From contig NZ_CP109430.1 in assembly GCF_036250735.1 (NCBI RefSeq), forward strand, positions 9,114,001 to 9,178,000: a DNA stretch of 64,000 nt. The letters are read 5' to 3'. The position numbers were made by a program, and so were the translations under genes. Below the pieces are notes generated by a model, which had not been told where the DNA came from, ran no database searches, and was given only the letters and a program-made list of their open reading frames with translations. Of the stretch, positions 51,242 through 60,291 are shown piece by piece. The DNA comes from Streptosporangium sp. NBC_01495 (GTDB lineage Bacteria > Actinomycetota > Actinomycetes > Streptosporangiales > Streptosporangiaceae). The stretch's first letter is position 1. Each line of letters begins with the position of its first letter.

Positions 51242-51297
51242 GCTGCCCTCATCAGACCGGCTGCCCCCATGAGACCTGCCGCCCTCATGAGAACCGC
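51242..51297. repeat. CTGCCCTCATGAGACC short tandem repeat
   Basis: Three imperfect 17-18-bp units (CTGCCCTCATCAGACCGG, CTGCCCCCATGAGACCTG, GCCCTCATGAGAACCG) follow the end of the 82-residue protein gene. Confidence 0.7.
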
Positions 51298-51344
51298 CCC
51301 CGAGAACCGTCCGCCTCCCGCCGGGAAGATCCACCGGCGGGTGC

Positions 51345-51435
51345 GGGAAACCCACGCCCGACCCCGTCGAAAACGAGGTCCGCTCCCGTACCGCCCGTCG
51401 CCTCGACAACCCGCCGCGCCCAGGCGTCCGTGAGT
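51345..51435 (-). pseudogene. relic of a medium-chain dehydrogenase/quinone oxidoreductase
   Basis: On the minus strand the frame reads DAWARRVVEATGGTGADLV followed by FDGVG, matching the region after the Rossmann motif in zinc-dependent/quinone oxidoreductases (VREVTGGRGVDVVFDGVGG). Similarity is lost on both sides and no NAD-fold or catalytic domain remains. A gene remnant is the best explanation. The rest of 51206-51674 has no gene. Confidence 0.5.
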
Positions 51436-51674
51436 GGTCGACGTGGACGGGGACACTCGCCGGGCGCTGGATCCACACCCCTCGGAGTCGGAAGACCGGC
51501 CGTGTCACCCCTGAGCGGGAGAGAGCCTCGCCGTCTCGGGGGCGCTGGCTTAGAGTTTGATCTGTAGTGGTTTGTTCTGTGAGGCACAATCGCCTGCCAC
51601 GGGCTGAATCCGGTGGCTTCGGGTATGAGCGGCGCGTTCGTGGATGACGTACCTGGAAGAAGGCAGTTGCGCAC

Positions 51675-52967
51675 ATGGGCGTTGAGATCCCGGCGGCGGT
51701 GTTCGATCCCAAACGCCTGTCGGCGGTGTGGGCCACCGGCCTGCTCGACACCGAGCCCGAGCCGTCGTTCGACGACCTCGCCCGTCTGGCCGCGCGGGTG
51801 ACCGGAACACGGCGGGCGTTCGTGACCCTGGTCGACGACCGGCGGTCGTTCTGGAAGAGCGCCATCGGAATGGGCGAGCCGTCCATGTCCGAGCGGCGGA
51901 ACGCGGTGTCCGACAGCCCCTGCCACATTCTGGTCGCGACGAACGAGCCGTTGCTCGTGGCCGACGCCGCCACCGACCCCCGCGTGCGCGACCTGCCGAC
52001 GGTGGAGCGGCTGGGAATCGGCGCGTGGGCCGGGTATCCCATCCACGGCCCGGACGGCGAGGTCCTGGGCGGGCTCTGCGTGGTGGACTCGGTGTCGCGC
52101 GCGTGGTCCGACACCGACGCGCAGACGCTGGCCATCCTGGCGCGTGCCGTGTCGGGCGAGATCCGGCTCCGGGACGCGCTGGCCCGTTCCGAGCGGCACG
52201 TGGTGGAGCTGCAGGCCGCGGGCAAAGTGTCCGAGAGACTGGTCCGGACCCTCCAGGACAGCCTGCTGCCGCCGATGATGCCGACGGTTCCCGGCCTGCA
52301 GGCCGCCGCCACCTACATTCCGGCCACGGGCGAGGTGGACGTGACCGGCGACTTCTACGACCTGTTCCTGGCGAGTGGTTCGCGCTGGTGCGCGGTCCTG
52401 GGCGACGTGTGCGGGCACGGTGTGGAGGCCGCGCAGATCACCGCCCTGGCCCGGTACACGCTGCGGGCCGACGCACCCCGCCACGTCTCGCCCAGCAGGG
52501 TGCTGGAGCAGCTGAACCGGGCTCTGCTGGCACAGCGGATCAAGGACGGGCGGTTCCTCACGGTGGTGTGCGCGATCTTCCGCCCGGACGGGGACGGTTT
52601 CACGGGAATGCTGTCCACGGCCGGACATCCCTCCGCCCTGCTGCGACGGGCCGACGGAAGCGTGGAGTCCCTGAGGACGCCCGGCGTCGTGCTGGGCATC
52701 ATGGAGGAGACGAGGCTCGGGAACGTCCGTTTCGACCTGGGGCCCGGTGACACGTTGGTGCTGTACAGCGATGGCGTCACCGAGGCGCATCCGCCGAGAC
52801 AGCAGGACCTGTTCGGCGACGAACGCCTGATCGCCCTGCTGTCGGAGTGCCGGGATCTCGACGCGGGAGACATCGTGCGACGGATCGGGGACGCCGCGCT
52901 CGACCACAGCCGAGAGCACATGACCGACGACATGGCCATCCTGGCTCTCCGCGTCCCGGCTCCGTGA
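51675..52967 (+). CDS. GAF-domain PP2C phosphatase (RsbU/SpoIIE type)
   Basis: 430 residues from ATG 51675. An N-terminal GAF domain (residues about 20-165; LDTEPEPSFDDLARLAARVTG, FVTLVDDRRSFWKSAIG, GYPIHGPDGEVLGGLCVVD) and a SpoIIE phosphatase domain (about 190-430) with the metal-binding Asp in VDVTGDFYDLF, GDVCGHGVEAA, STAGHPSALL, LYSDGVTEAH and MTDDMAILALRV. It should dephosphorylate an anti-sigma antagonist (STAS) in a partner-switching pathway, with the GAF domain sensing a ligand. No partner kinase is adjacent. Confidence 0.9.
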   Translation: MGVEIPAAVFDPKRLSAVWATGLLDTEPEPSFDDLARLAARVTGTRRAFVTLVDDRRSFWKSAIGMGEPSMSERRNAVSDSPCHILVATNEPLLVADAATDPRVRDLPTVERLGIGAWAGYPIHGPDGEVLGGLCVVDSVSRAWSDTDAQTLAILARAVSGEIRLRDALARSERHVVELQAAGKVSERLVRTLQDSLLPPMMPTVPGLQAAATYIPATGEVDVTGDFYDLFLASGSRWCAVLGDVCGHGVEAAQITALARYTLRADAPRHVSPSRVLEQLNRALLAQRIKDGRFLTVVCAIFRPDGDGFTGMLSTAGHPSALLRRADGSVESLRTPGVVLGIMEETRLGNVRFDLGPGDTLVLYSDGVTEAHPPRQQDLFGDERLIALLSECRDLDAGDIVRRIGDAALDHSREHMTDDMAILALRVPAP

Positions 52968-52982
52968 CCGCTGGACGGCCCC

Positions 52983-53115
52983 GCCGTCAACGACCTGCCG
53001 CGCCGGCCGGTGCCGCAGGTCGTCGGCGTGCTCACCCGGCGCTTCGGAGACTTCGCCGCCGCCATGGCACACGGTCCCGCGACCGGCCTCGACATGCTCA
53101 AGGCGCTCGACGCCG
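52983..53115 (+). pseudogene. internally deleted ECF42-type sigma factor relic
   Basis: The frame reads PQVVGVLTRRFGDFAAA (matching the ECF42 N-terminus, APQVLGALVRRYGDFAAAE) joined directly to MAHGPATGLDMLKALDADGR (matching its C-terminal TPR-like tail, AMAHGPAAGLALLDALDADGR). About 300 intervening residues including the DNA-binding regions are missing. It sits between the phosphatase and histidine kinase genes and ends in unrelated sequence. Confidence 0.45.
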
Positions 53116-53171
53116 ACGGCCGGGAGGAGCGGTGTGACCGCCGTGCCGGCCGGGTCGTGAGAGTGATGACG

Positions 53172-54572
53172 TCAGTCGGCTGGTGTGACCCCTGGTGCGA
53201 GTGGGAGGCAGAGCACGAAACGCGCGCCGCACGGGCTGTCCTGGATGGTGAGGGTGCCGCCGGTCATCTCCGCGATCTGCCGGGCGATCGGCAGCCCGAG
53301 CCCGGTGCCGCCGGGGTCCTTCCTGCGGGAGGCATCCAGCCGGGCGAACCGCTGGAACACCAGCTCGCGCTGGTCGGGGGTGATTCCGGCCCCATCGTCG
53401 AGGACCTCCAGCACCGCGGCACCGAAGGCCGGGCGTCGATCGCCGTCCGTGTCGGGGTGGTGGTACACCCTGATGGTGATCGCGGTGTCGGCGTGCCGTT
53501 CGGCGTTGTCGAGAAGGTTGACCAGCAGCCGAGCCAACCGCAGCCGATCACCCAGCACCAGCACGCCGCCCCGCAGTCGGCACTCGATCGTCTTGGTCCG
53601 ACGCGGGCGGCCGTACATCTCGGTGGTGACCAGTTCGGCCAGGTCGACCTGGTCGCAGGGACCGGGCACGTCGGCATCCAGCCGGGTGATCGTCAAAAGA
53701 TCACTCACGATCCCCTCAAGCCGGTCCAGGCCGCGGAGTACGGCCGAGCCCACCGCGTTCACGCTGGTCAGCTGCGGCGCCCCCAGCGCGTCCTCCACCT
53801 CGACGCGCATGGCGGTGAGCGGGCTGCGCAGGTCGTGGGAGGCGTCGGAGGCGAACCGGCACTGTTGTTCCAGGGCGGTCTGCAGTCGGCCCAAGGTGTG
53901 GTTGATGCTTTCCGCCAAGTCGTGGATCTCGTCGTGGCCCGGTGGAATCGGTACCCGGCGGCCAGGACAGGTGGCGTTGACCTCGTCCAGCTCGAATCGG
54001 ATGACGTTCACCGGCCGAAGGGTTCGGGCGGCGATCCGGCGGCTCAGATAGACGATGACGGAGGTGGGCAGTAGCACCATGCCGCCCAGCACCACGCCGG
54101 CCAGTCGCGGATCGACCATGGCGGGAACGACCGGAGCGGCGCTGTAGACAGTCCAGCGCTGACCGTCGAGGTAGACCTGCTGGGCGACCACGAGGTCGCA
54201 CTCGTGGCGAGGGAAGACCTTGCCGCACACGACGGAAGTCGTGATCTTCTTCTCCTTCTCGGGGATAGGAGGTGCCATGGGGGGCCTGCCCCGCAGGACC
54301 CTGGTAGCGGCGGCGACCTTTCCCTGAGGACTGACCACCTGGATGTAGCGGATCTGGTCCTGTGGAAGAGGGTCTTGGACATGACCCCTCATTTCCAGCT
54401 GCGAAGCGACGCGGTCGCCCGCGGCGGTCACCTCATCGGTGAGATACTCGCCGGCCAGGTAGTGGGTGGCCACCATGAACACCGTGGCGCACAGCGTGCA
54501 CAGCAAAGCCGCCACCGCGCCGGCGAAGAGCGTGAAGCCGGTTTTGACCGACCATCGGGGCAACGTGTTCAT
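53172..54572 (-). CDS. sensor histidine kinase
   Basis: 466 residues. Two transmembrane helices (about 12-36 and 154-176) flank an extracytoplasmic sensor of about 115 residues with two Cys (CGKVFPRHEC). HAMP follows, then the H box with phospho-acceptor His246 (SDASHDLRSPLTAMRVEVED), N box LLVNLLDNAERHAD, G1 DDGAGI and G2 GGTGLGLPIA. All catalytic boxes are intact. No response regulator is adjacent. Its ATG overlaps the stop of an upstream 92-residue membrane protein gene, suggesting that protein is an accessory factor. Confidence 0.93.
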   Translation of the reverse strand: MNTLPRWSVKTGFTLFAGAVAALLCTLCATVFMVATHYLAGEYLTDEVTAAGDRVASQLEMRGHVQDPLPQDQIRYIQVVSPQGKVAAATRVLRGRPPMAPPIPEKEKKITTSVVCGKVFPRHECDLVVAQQVYLDGQRWTVYSAAPVVPAMVDPRLAGVVLGGMVLLPTSVIVYLSRRIAARTLRPVNVIRFELDEVNATCPGRRVPIPPGHDEIHDLAESINHTLGRLQTALEQQCRFASDASHDLRSPLTAMRVEVEDALGAPQLTSVNAVGSAVLRGLDRLEGIVSDLLTITRLDADVPGPCDQVDLAELVTTEMYGRPRRTKTIECRLRGGVLVLGDRLRLARLLVNLLDNAERHADTAITIRVYHHPDTDGDRRPAFGAAVLEVLDDGAGITPDQRELVFQRFARLDASRRKDPGGTGLGLPIARQIAEMTGGTLTIQDSPCGARFVLCLPLAPGVTPAD

Positions 54573-54847
54573 TTTCGAGGTTCTCTCCGTCGGCTACCCA
54601 GGCCCCGTCCACCTGCGGCGAAGAGGGACCGGCGTTGAGCGGTATCGGTACGGCCGGCGATGCGCGGACCACCCGGTGCGCCCGGTGCGCCCGGTGCGCC
54701 CGGTGCGCCCGGTGCGCCCGGTGCACTCGGTGCACTCGGTGCACGAGTGACGAACCGGCGCGCCACGAGTACCGTCGCGGCCACCGGCACGCCGACCACG
54801 TAGACCACGTAGGCGACGTAGATAAAGACGATCGTGACAGCGAACAT
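54569..54847 (-). CDS. small membrane protein with collagen-like tail, coupled to the kinase
   Basis: 92 residues from ATG 54847 (AGGACAG about 9 nt upstream). One hydrophobic segment (FAVTIVFIYVAYVVYVVGVPVAATVLVA) is followed by (Ser/Gly-Ala-Pro)n repeats encoded by 9-bp tandem DNA, then a basic tail ending RRREPRK. The stop overlaps the kinase start (ATGA), which argues for a real, coupled gene. No family is recognised; a kinase-accessory role is an inference. Confidence 0.6.
   Translation of the reverse strand: MFAVTIVFIYVAYVVYVVGVPVAATVLVARRFVTRAPSAPSAPGAPGAPGAPGAPGAPGGPRIAGRTDTAQRRSLFAAGGRGLGSRRREPRK
54674..54745 (-). repeat. 9-bp CCGGTGCGC tandem repeat
   Basis: CCGGTGCGC is repeated about six times, followed by three CTCGGTGCA variants. 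It encodes the Gly-Ala-Pro/Ser-Ala-Pro tail of the small membrane protein on the minus strand and keeps its frame. Confidence 0.9.
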
Positions 54848-54986
54848 TTCGGATCTGTCCTGTTGCCGCTTTCCAGCTCCTTTAATATTCTTTAACGCCA
54901 GAGGGAAAACCGTCGTTCCGCAGTGAATGCGATAATTGGTGAAGACTGTCATCTCGGATCGAGATGGAATCACCGCGGAGGACAGT

Positions 54987-55835
54987 ATGGATCTACGGCA
55001 CATGGAAGTCGTCGTGGCTGTCGCCGAAGAGGGCGGATTCACAATGGCGGCGCGACGTCTGCACGTGGTCCAGTCCGCGGTGTCCGGCGCGGTGCGGGCG
55101 CTGGAACGTGAGCTGGGGACCTCCCTGTTCGACCGCACCACGCACCGGGTGGTCCTGACACCGGCCGGCGAGGCGTTCATACCGGCCGCACGCGCGACGC
55201 TGCGGGCCGCGGATCAGGCACGGGCGACGGTCGACGTCGTGAGGGGTCGGGTCACGGTCGGCACGATGCAGGGGGTCTGGGCTGATCTTCACAAAGCGCT
55301 GGCCGGCCTGAGGGAGGAGCACCCGGGTGTGGTGGTCCGGCTCCAGCAGACGTCGGTGGCCGACATCAGGCAGTCGATGCGCGAGGGCACCGTGGACCTG
55401 GCCGTGGTGGCGCTGAACCGCCAGCAGCAGCGGGGGCTGGTGACCAGGCTGCTGTCACGCGAGGAGATGGGGCTGCTGACCTTGCCCAGGTCAGCACTCG
55501 TCGGCGACGATCCGGTGACGCTCGCCGAGGTGGCCCGCCTGCCCCTGGTGGACTTCCCGTACGGTTGGGCGATCCGTCACTCGGTCGACCGGGCCTTCCG
55601 CACGGCCCTTGTCGAGCACAGCACCACGTTCGAGGTGAACGACATCCTCGCGGCGGCCGAACTCGTCCGCCACGATCTGGGTGTGTGCATCATGCCGGAG
55701 TCGATCGCCGCCCGCTTCCCGGACCTGCTCGTGCGCCGGTTCGTCCAGCATGGGCCGAGCTGGAAGATCATGGTCGTACGGCCTCGCAGGGCGCCGTCGC
55801 CGGCGGCAGCCGCCCTGCTGAAGCACATCGCCTGA
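54987..55835 (+). CDS. LysR-family transcriptional regulator
   Basis: 282 residues from ATG 54987 with GGAGG 5 nt upstream. The N-terminal winged helix is canonical (LRHMEVVVAVAEEGGFTMAARRLHVVQSAVSGAVRALERELG). The substrate-binding domain begins near VRGRVTVGTMQGVWADLHKAL, and the C-terminus is somewhat short. It is divergent from the membrane protein/kinase operon, with 139 bp between starts, so it may regulate that operon. Confidence 0.92.
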   Translation: MDLRHMEVVVAVAEEGGFTMAARRLHVVQSAVSGAVRALERELGTSLFDRTTHRVVLTPAGEAFIPAARATLRAADQARATVDVVRGRVTVGTMQGVWADLHKALAGLREEHPGVVVRLQQTSVADIRQSMREGTVDLAVVALNRQQQRGLVTRLLSREEMGLLTLPRSALVGDDPVTLAEVARLPLVDFPYGWAIRHSVDRAFRTALVEHSTTFEVNDILAAAELVRHDLGVCIMPESIAARFPDLLVRRFVQHGPSWKIMVVRPRRAPSPAAAALLKHIA

Positions 55836-56711
55836 CGTCGGCCGAAAGACGCGTCGGGCACACAGGGTCACGACGCGGCGCCCGTCCGCGACGGCCAGGG
55901 AATGGCGCGAATCCCGGCCGGAGCACTTCGCCTCTCGCGGACACCCGGTCCCCCATAACCGAAACTTACAAATTCCAGCATTATGGAAACAAATGGGGAG
56001 CCCGGATTCCAGGCCGCTTTCCGGATCCGCGAAAAGCACTCGAAAACGGGGGCGCGGATCGCAGGACCTTGCCGCGGAACCGTGGGCGCACCTTGTCGTC
56101 GTCACTTCGCCGGCGCCACTTCTCGGCGTTTACCGGTTCTCGCGCCCCGACCGCCGTTTCCATGATCTGACCGCGTCCATGATCTGACCGCGACTTTCGT
56201 GGCCCAACCGCCGCTTTCGTGACCCGACCGCCGCCGAGCGGTGCCTCACGGTCATCCGGTCGCCCGCGACCGGGGTGGCACCGGCGTCTCGGCGACAGCG
56301 GCCCGACCCGACCCGGCCCGCGAGCCATCCGCCACGATCCGCGGTGGCCTCTCCCCCTCCTCGCCCGCCGATCAAGGACCAGCGAACCCCCCGAATACAG
56401 CGAAGATCACTTCGCTGGGACCTCTCAACATAGTTGGAGTTCCAAGTCGGCCGAACCCGTAACCCTCGCCGCCATCCAAAAAGCGACATATCGGACATCT
56501 CACCCAAATCTCTGCGGGCGCCGAGGGGAGAATCCGCCAGGTTCTAAATGATCTTGACATCACCTCATCAGCCCCGGTCACACCATGTGAAAACCCCCTC
56601 AATCCTGTAACGATTGTACCGTTCCAAGATACTTAACAAGGGTCGGCCCAGTAATGTCCCCATCACCGGTTTAAACATGGGCATCTTGGGACGATCCGCC
56701 CAAGAGGATCA
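55836..56711. other. 876-bp gene-free, relatively AT-rich region
   Basis: No ORF with codon bias or known similarity is seen. It contains a short tandem repeat (CATGATCTGACCGCG twice at about 56160-56190, then TTTCGTGRCCCRACCGCCG twice at about 56195-56235). Further on is an AT-rich run (56400-56700) with TTGACATCACC at 56553, which probably includes the promoter of the exopolysaccharide operon that begins at 56712. Confidence 0.6.
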
Positions 56712-57974
56712 GTGGAGTCCGTTTTGGGTTGGTTAGATGCTGTCTATGAATGGATCGTTCGCTCCAGCGCCAACGGAACCTGGCGAGACCTGATCCCTCT
56801 GGGCCTGGCAGGCCTGCTCGTCTGGGGTCTGTGGATCTATCGGGTGGTGCTGTCCCGGCTGGCCAAGCCGGTCGTGAACAGCTACCGGACCACGGTCTCC
56901 GTGGTCGTCCCGTCCTATCGGGAGGACGCCGAGATCCTGGTGCGCTGCCTGGCCAGCTGGCTGGCCCAGGACCCGCAAGAAGTGATCATTGTCGTGGACG
57001 TCGCGGACACCGACTGCCACGCCAAGCTCCAAGAGGTGACAGACCCTCGGCTGCGTGTCCTGGTGTACGAGCACTCGGGCAAGCGCTCCGCGCTCGGGGT
57101 GGGCATCCGAGCGGCCCGGGGCGAGGTCGTGGTCTTCGCCGACTCCGACACCTGGTGGCAGCCCGGCCTGCTGGCCGCCGTGCAGATGCCCTTCGAAGAC
57201 CCGGCTGTTGGTGGGGTCGGCACCCAGCAGAACGTGTTCCAGCGGACCAGCAGCGTCTGGCGGCGCATCGCGGACTGGCTGGTCAACCTGCGCTACTACG
57301 ACTACGTGCCGGCGATGGGCAGCAGGGGCGGGGTGGCCTGCCTGTCCGGCCGGACCGCCGCCTACCGGCGCGAGGCCATCCTCCCGGTCCTCACCCACCT
57401 GGAGAACGAGTTCTTCCTCGGCCGCCGGTGCATCGCCGGCGACGACGGCCGGCTCACCTGGCTGGTCCTCGCCTCCGGGTACAAGACCGTGCACCAGTCC
57501 TCGGCCCGTGCCATCTCGATGTTCCCCGACTCCTTCCGCGCCTTCGTCAAGCAGCGCGTCCGGTGGAGCCGGAACTCCTACCGCTGCTACCTGACCGCGC
57601 TGTGGAAGGGATGGCTGTGGAAGACTCCCCTGGTCACCAAGGTGACCGTGCTACAGATCCTGCTCACCCCGGTGACCATGGGCGTCACGCTCGCCTACCT
57701 GTTCTTCAGCAGGCTTGAGCTCACCCCACTGGGCATCGGGCTCGCCGTCGGCTGGCTGCTCCTCGGCCGGGGCGTGCGCGGCTGGTCGCACCTGCGCCGC
57801 CACCCCGGGGAGATCCTGCTGCTGCCGCTGCTCTGCCTGGTGGTCATCATGATCGCGCTGCCGATCAAGCTGTACGCGTTCCTGACGATGAACAAGCAGG
57901 GCTGGCTCACCCGTACCTCCGACCAGGTGGGCGGGGCGGGTCAGAGCGCCGCCACGCTCAAGGGAATGGCCTGA
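56712..57974 (+). CDS. processive family-2 glycosyltransferase (polysaccharide synthase)
   Basis: 420 residues from GTG 56712 with AGAGGA upstream. One N-terminal membrane helix (about 30-48), a GT-A catalytic domain with VVVPSYRED, UDP-binding VIIVVDVADTD, the DSD metal motif (144-146), the acceptor GDD (243-245) and QRVRW (281-285), the hallmark of processive synthases (hyaluronan, alginate Alg8, cellulose). Three to four membrane helices follow (about 310-390). It should polymerise an NDP-sugar and extrude the chain through the membrane. It heads a tight cluster with the beta-helix genes. Substrate could be GDP-mannuronate, UDP-glucuronate or a hexosamine. Confidence 0.85.
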   Translation: MESVLGWLDAVYEWIVRSSANGTWRDLIPLGLAGLLVWGLWIYRVVLSRLAKPVVNSYRTTVSVVVPSYREDAEILVRCLASWLAQDPQEVIIVVDVADTDCHAKLQEVTDPRLRVLVYEHSGKRSALGVGIRAARGEVVVFADSDTWWQPGLLAAVQMPFEDPAVGGVGTQQNVFQRTSSVWRRIADWLVNLRYYDYVPAMGSRGGVACLSGRTAAYRREAILPVLTHLENEFFLGRRCIAGDDGRLTWLVLASGYKTVHQSSARAISMFPDSFRAFVKQRVRWSRNSYRCYLTALWKGWLWKTPLVTKVTVLQILLTPVTMGVTLAYLFFSRLELTPLGIGLAVGWLLLGRGVRGWSHLRRHPGEILLLPLLCLVVIMIALPIKLYAFLTMNKQGWLTRTSDQVGGAGQSAATLKGMA

Positions 57975-57975
57975 G

Positions 57976-60291
57976 ATGTCACGTCCCATCCCTGTTCTGC
58001 TGGGCGCCGTGACGCTGGCGTTCGGGCTGGGGATCGGGCCGGCCGCCGCTGCCGCCCTCTCGTCCCCCAACCCCCCGGGTGACTCCGAAGTGAACTCGGG
58101 GGCCGACCCATCTCCGACGGGCAGCGCGAAACCGGACAACAACCCGTTCCTGAACGAGCCGGTGCCCGAGGAAAAGCCTTCCCCCGAGGATTCCCCTCCC
58201 CCGAAGGCCACCTCGACCCCAACCGTCAAACCGACCCCGACTGCCAGTGCGACCCAGACAACCGGTCCGGCCACGAGAGACGACTCGCGACCGACCACCC
58301 GTCCGGCCCCGACCTCCGGACCGGCCTCGACCTCCGGACCGGCTCCGACGGCCGACCCGGCCGAGGAGGACGCCCCGGCCCTGGTCGAAGACGCGATCAT
58401 GGCGGACGACGCGATCCTGAAGGCCGGCACCCTCACCGCGGGCGACGCCGAGGCGCAGGCGACCCTGGTGGACGTCGAGGACCAGCGGATCATCCAGACT
58501 CGTGCCGCGCTCACGGCCATGCTGCAAACCGGTGGCGTCGCGGCCGCCCAGCGCAAGCAGCCCCAGGTCTTCGTGTCGGCACACGGCAGGACGCTGGTGC
58601 TGCCCGCGCGCAGCACCGAGACCCCGTACACCCTCAAGGACCTGGCGGGCGTCGAGAAGGGCCGGTACCTGCGGCGGATGAAGGACGGCTCCTACCTACT
58701 CGGCGTCCATGTCTTCGTGGCCGACGGGGCGCGCCTGCAGTTGCGCGGTCCGCTGACGCTGCGGATGGGCAGCCTGCCCGGTTCGTTCAGCTCGATCATC
58801 GCGTTCGGTGGCGACATCGAGATCAAGGGCACCGCCAAGAAACCGGTACGGATCACCAGCTGGGACGTGCGGACCAAGAAGCCGGACACGACCACGACCG
58901 ACGGCCGCGCCTACATCCGGGCGGTCGGCGGCGAGTTCGAGATGAACCACGCGCAGATCTCCCATCTGGGATTCTGGAGCGGCCGTACGGGGGGCATCGC
59001 ACTCACCGGCACCGAGCGACCGGCCAGCGTCTACCGGCACCGGACGAAGGACCAGCGCCACCAGGACAAACAGGAACGGCTGGCGAACACCAAGAAGGGC
59101 GAGCGGGGCGGGGGCAACTTCGGCGACGTGGAGACCATCCCGATCGGCCCCGGTACCGCCTCACACGTGCTCGCCGACGAACTGGTGTCCGGATCGATCA
59201 AGAACAGCGTCATCACCGGCGACGCCTACGGGATCTTCGTCTCCGGCTCGAACCAGACACAGATCATCAACAACAAGATCATTAGCAGTCTGGTGCACGG
59301 TGTGTTCATGCACCGGTTCGCCAAGAACGCGACGATCGAGGCGACCGAGGTGATCGGCAGCGGCGGTGACGGTTTCGTGCTGTCACGGGCGACCGAGAAG
59401 GTGAAGGTCGTCGACTGCCTGGCCGAGCGGAACAAGCGCAACGGCTTCACGCTCAACGGGCGGGCGCTCGCGGAAGGCCCGTCCGCGAGTGGCGAGTCGC
59501 TCGCCGTCTACGGTGACAGTTCGGTCAGCAACAGCACCGCCCGCGACAACGGAAGGTACGGCGTCGAGGTACTCGGCGGCAGCCGGCTGGCCGTGCAGAC
59601 CAGCGAGGTCATCGGCGGTGACATGGGCATCGTGGTACGCGAGGGCGCCAGCGGGGTGCAGATCTCCGGCAACAAGCTGACGAACCAGCGCCGCCAGGCG
59701 ATCGCACTGCGCGACGGGGCGACCGGCGCGCATGTGGCCGGCAACACGATCACGGGGACCGTCACCGGGATCTATCTACGCGACTCCGTCGGCATGATCG
59801 TCGGAAACAAGATCACAACCCTGTCGACCCCCAAGGCCCACGGGATCACCGTGGTCGGCGACGCCACAGGCTCCGAGGTCACCCGCAACACCGTCATCGG
59901 TTCGGGAACGAGCGCGATCAGCGTCGCACGGGCCGGCGACACGGTGAACAAGCACAACAACGACGAGGACCAGTGGAATGACACGTCGTCGTTCTGGGTC
60001 AAGGCCCAACGCTACGTCAAGCCCATGAACGTGATCTGGGCCGGGGTCATCCTCCTGGTGATCGTGTCGGCGATCCGATCCCGCGGTGTCCTCGAACGGC
60101 GGCAACGCCACAGGGAGATCCGCAACCCGTACGAGCAGCAGAAGCTGCTCGGCGAGGGGCGGTTCGCGTTGCTGCGCCATGCTGCCCCGCCCGCGCCGGA
60201 CCGCTCGACGCCCGCGGCCGGACATCCTTCGCGGCGCCGGCAGCCGTCGTCGCTGCACACCGACTCGACCCCCGTGGGAGGCAGGGGATGA
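57976..60291 (+). CDS. membrane-anchored parallel beta-helix protein (epimerase/lyase-like), first paralogue
   Basis: 771 residues. Signal peptide (to about 27), a long Pro/Thr/Glu-rich linker (30-140), then a conserved module (ALVEDAIMADDAIL ... PYTLKDLAGVEKGRYLR) and a right-handed beta-helix of about 280 residues with NxI/GNxI coils (SGNKL, AGNTI, SVGMIVGNKIT), resembling AlgG-type epimerases/PL6 lyases. A single membrane helix (MNVIWAGVILLVIVSAI) and a cytoplasmic tail (RNPYEQQKLL) close the protein. Start ATG is 1 bp after the synthase stop. A surface enzyme acting on the nascent polysaccharide is inferred. Confidence 0.75.
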   Translation: MSRPIPVLLGAVTLAFGLGIGPAAAAALSSPNPPGDSEVNSGADPSPTGSAKPDNNPFLNEPVPEEKPSPEDSPPPKATSTPTVKPTPTASATQTTGPATRDDSRPTTRPAPTSGPASTSGPAPTADPAEEDAPALVEDAIMADDAILKAGTLTAGDAEAQATLVDVEDQRIIQTRAALTAMLQTGGVAAAQRKQPQVFVSAHGRTLVLPARSTETPYTLKDLAGVEKGRYLRRMKDGSYLLGVHVFVADGARLQLRGPLTLRMGSLPGSFSSIIAFGGDIEIKGTAKKPVRITSWDVRTKKPDTTTTDGRAYIRAVGGEFEMNHAQISHLGFWSGRTGGIALTGTERPASVYRHRTKDQRHQDKQERLANTKKGERGGGNFGDVETIPIGPGTASHVLADELVSGSIKNSVITGDAYGIFVSGSNQTQIINNKIISSLVHGVFMHRFAKNATIEATEVIGSGGDGFVLSRATEKVKVVDCLAERNKRNGFTLNGRALAEGPSASGESLAVYGDSSVSNSTARDNGRYGVEVLGGSRLAVQTSEVIGGDMGIVVREGASGVQISGNKLTNQRRQAIALRDGATGAHVAGNTITGTVTGIYLRDSVGMIVGNKITTLSTPKAHGITVVGDATGSEVTRNTVIGSGTSAISVARAGDTVNKHNNDEDQWNDTSSFWVKAQRYVKPMNVIWAGVILLVIVSAIRSRGVLERRQRHREIRNPYEQQKLLGEGRFALLRHAAPPAPDRSTPAAGHPSRRRQPSSLHTDSTPVGGRG

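Noticed and set aside
56553..56585. TTGACA as a -35 box for the exopolysaccharide operon.
   Set aside because: No good -10 hexamer at 16-18 bp; kept only as a remark in the gap annotation.
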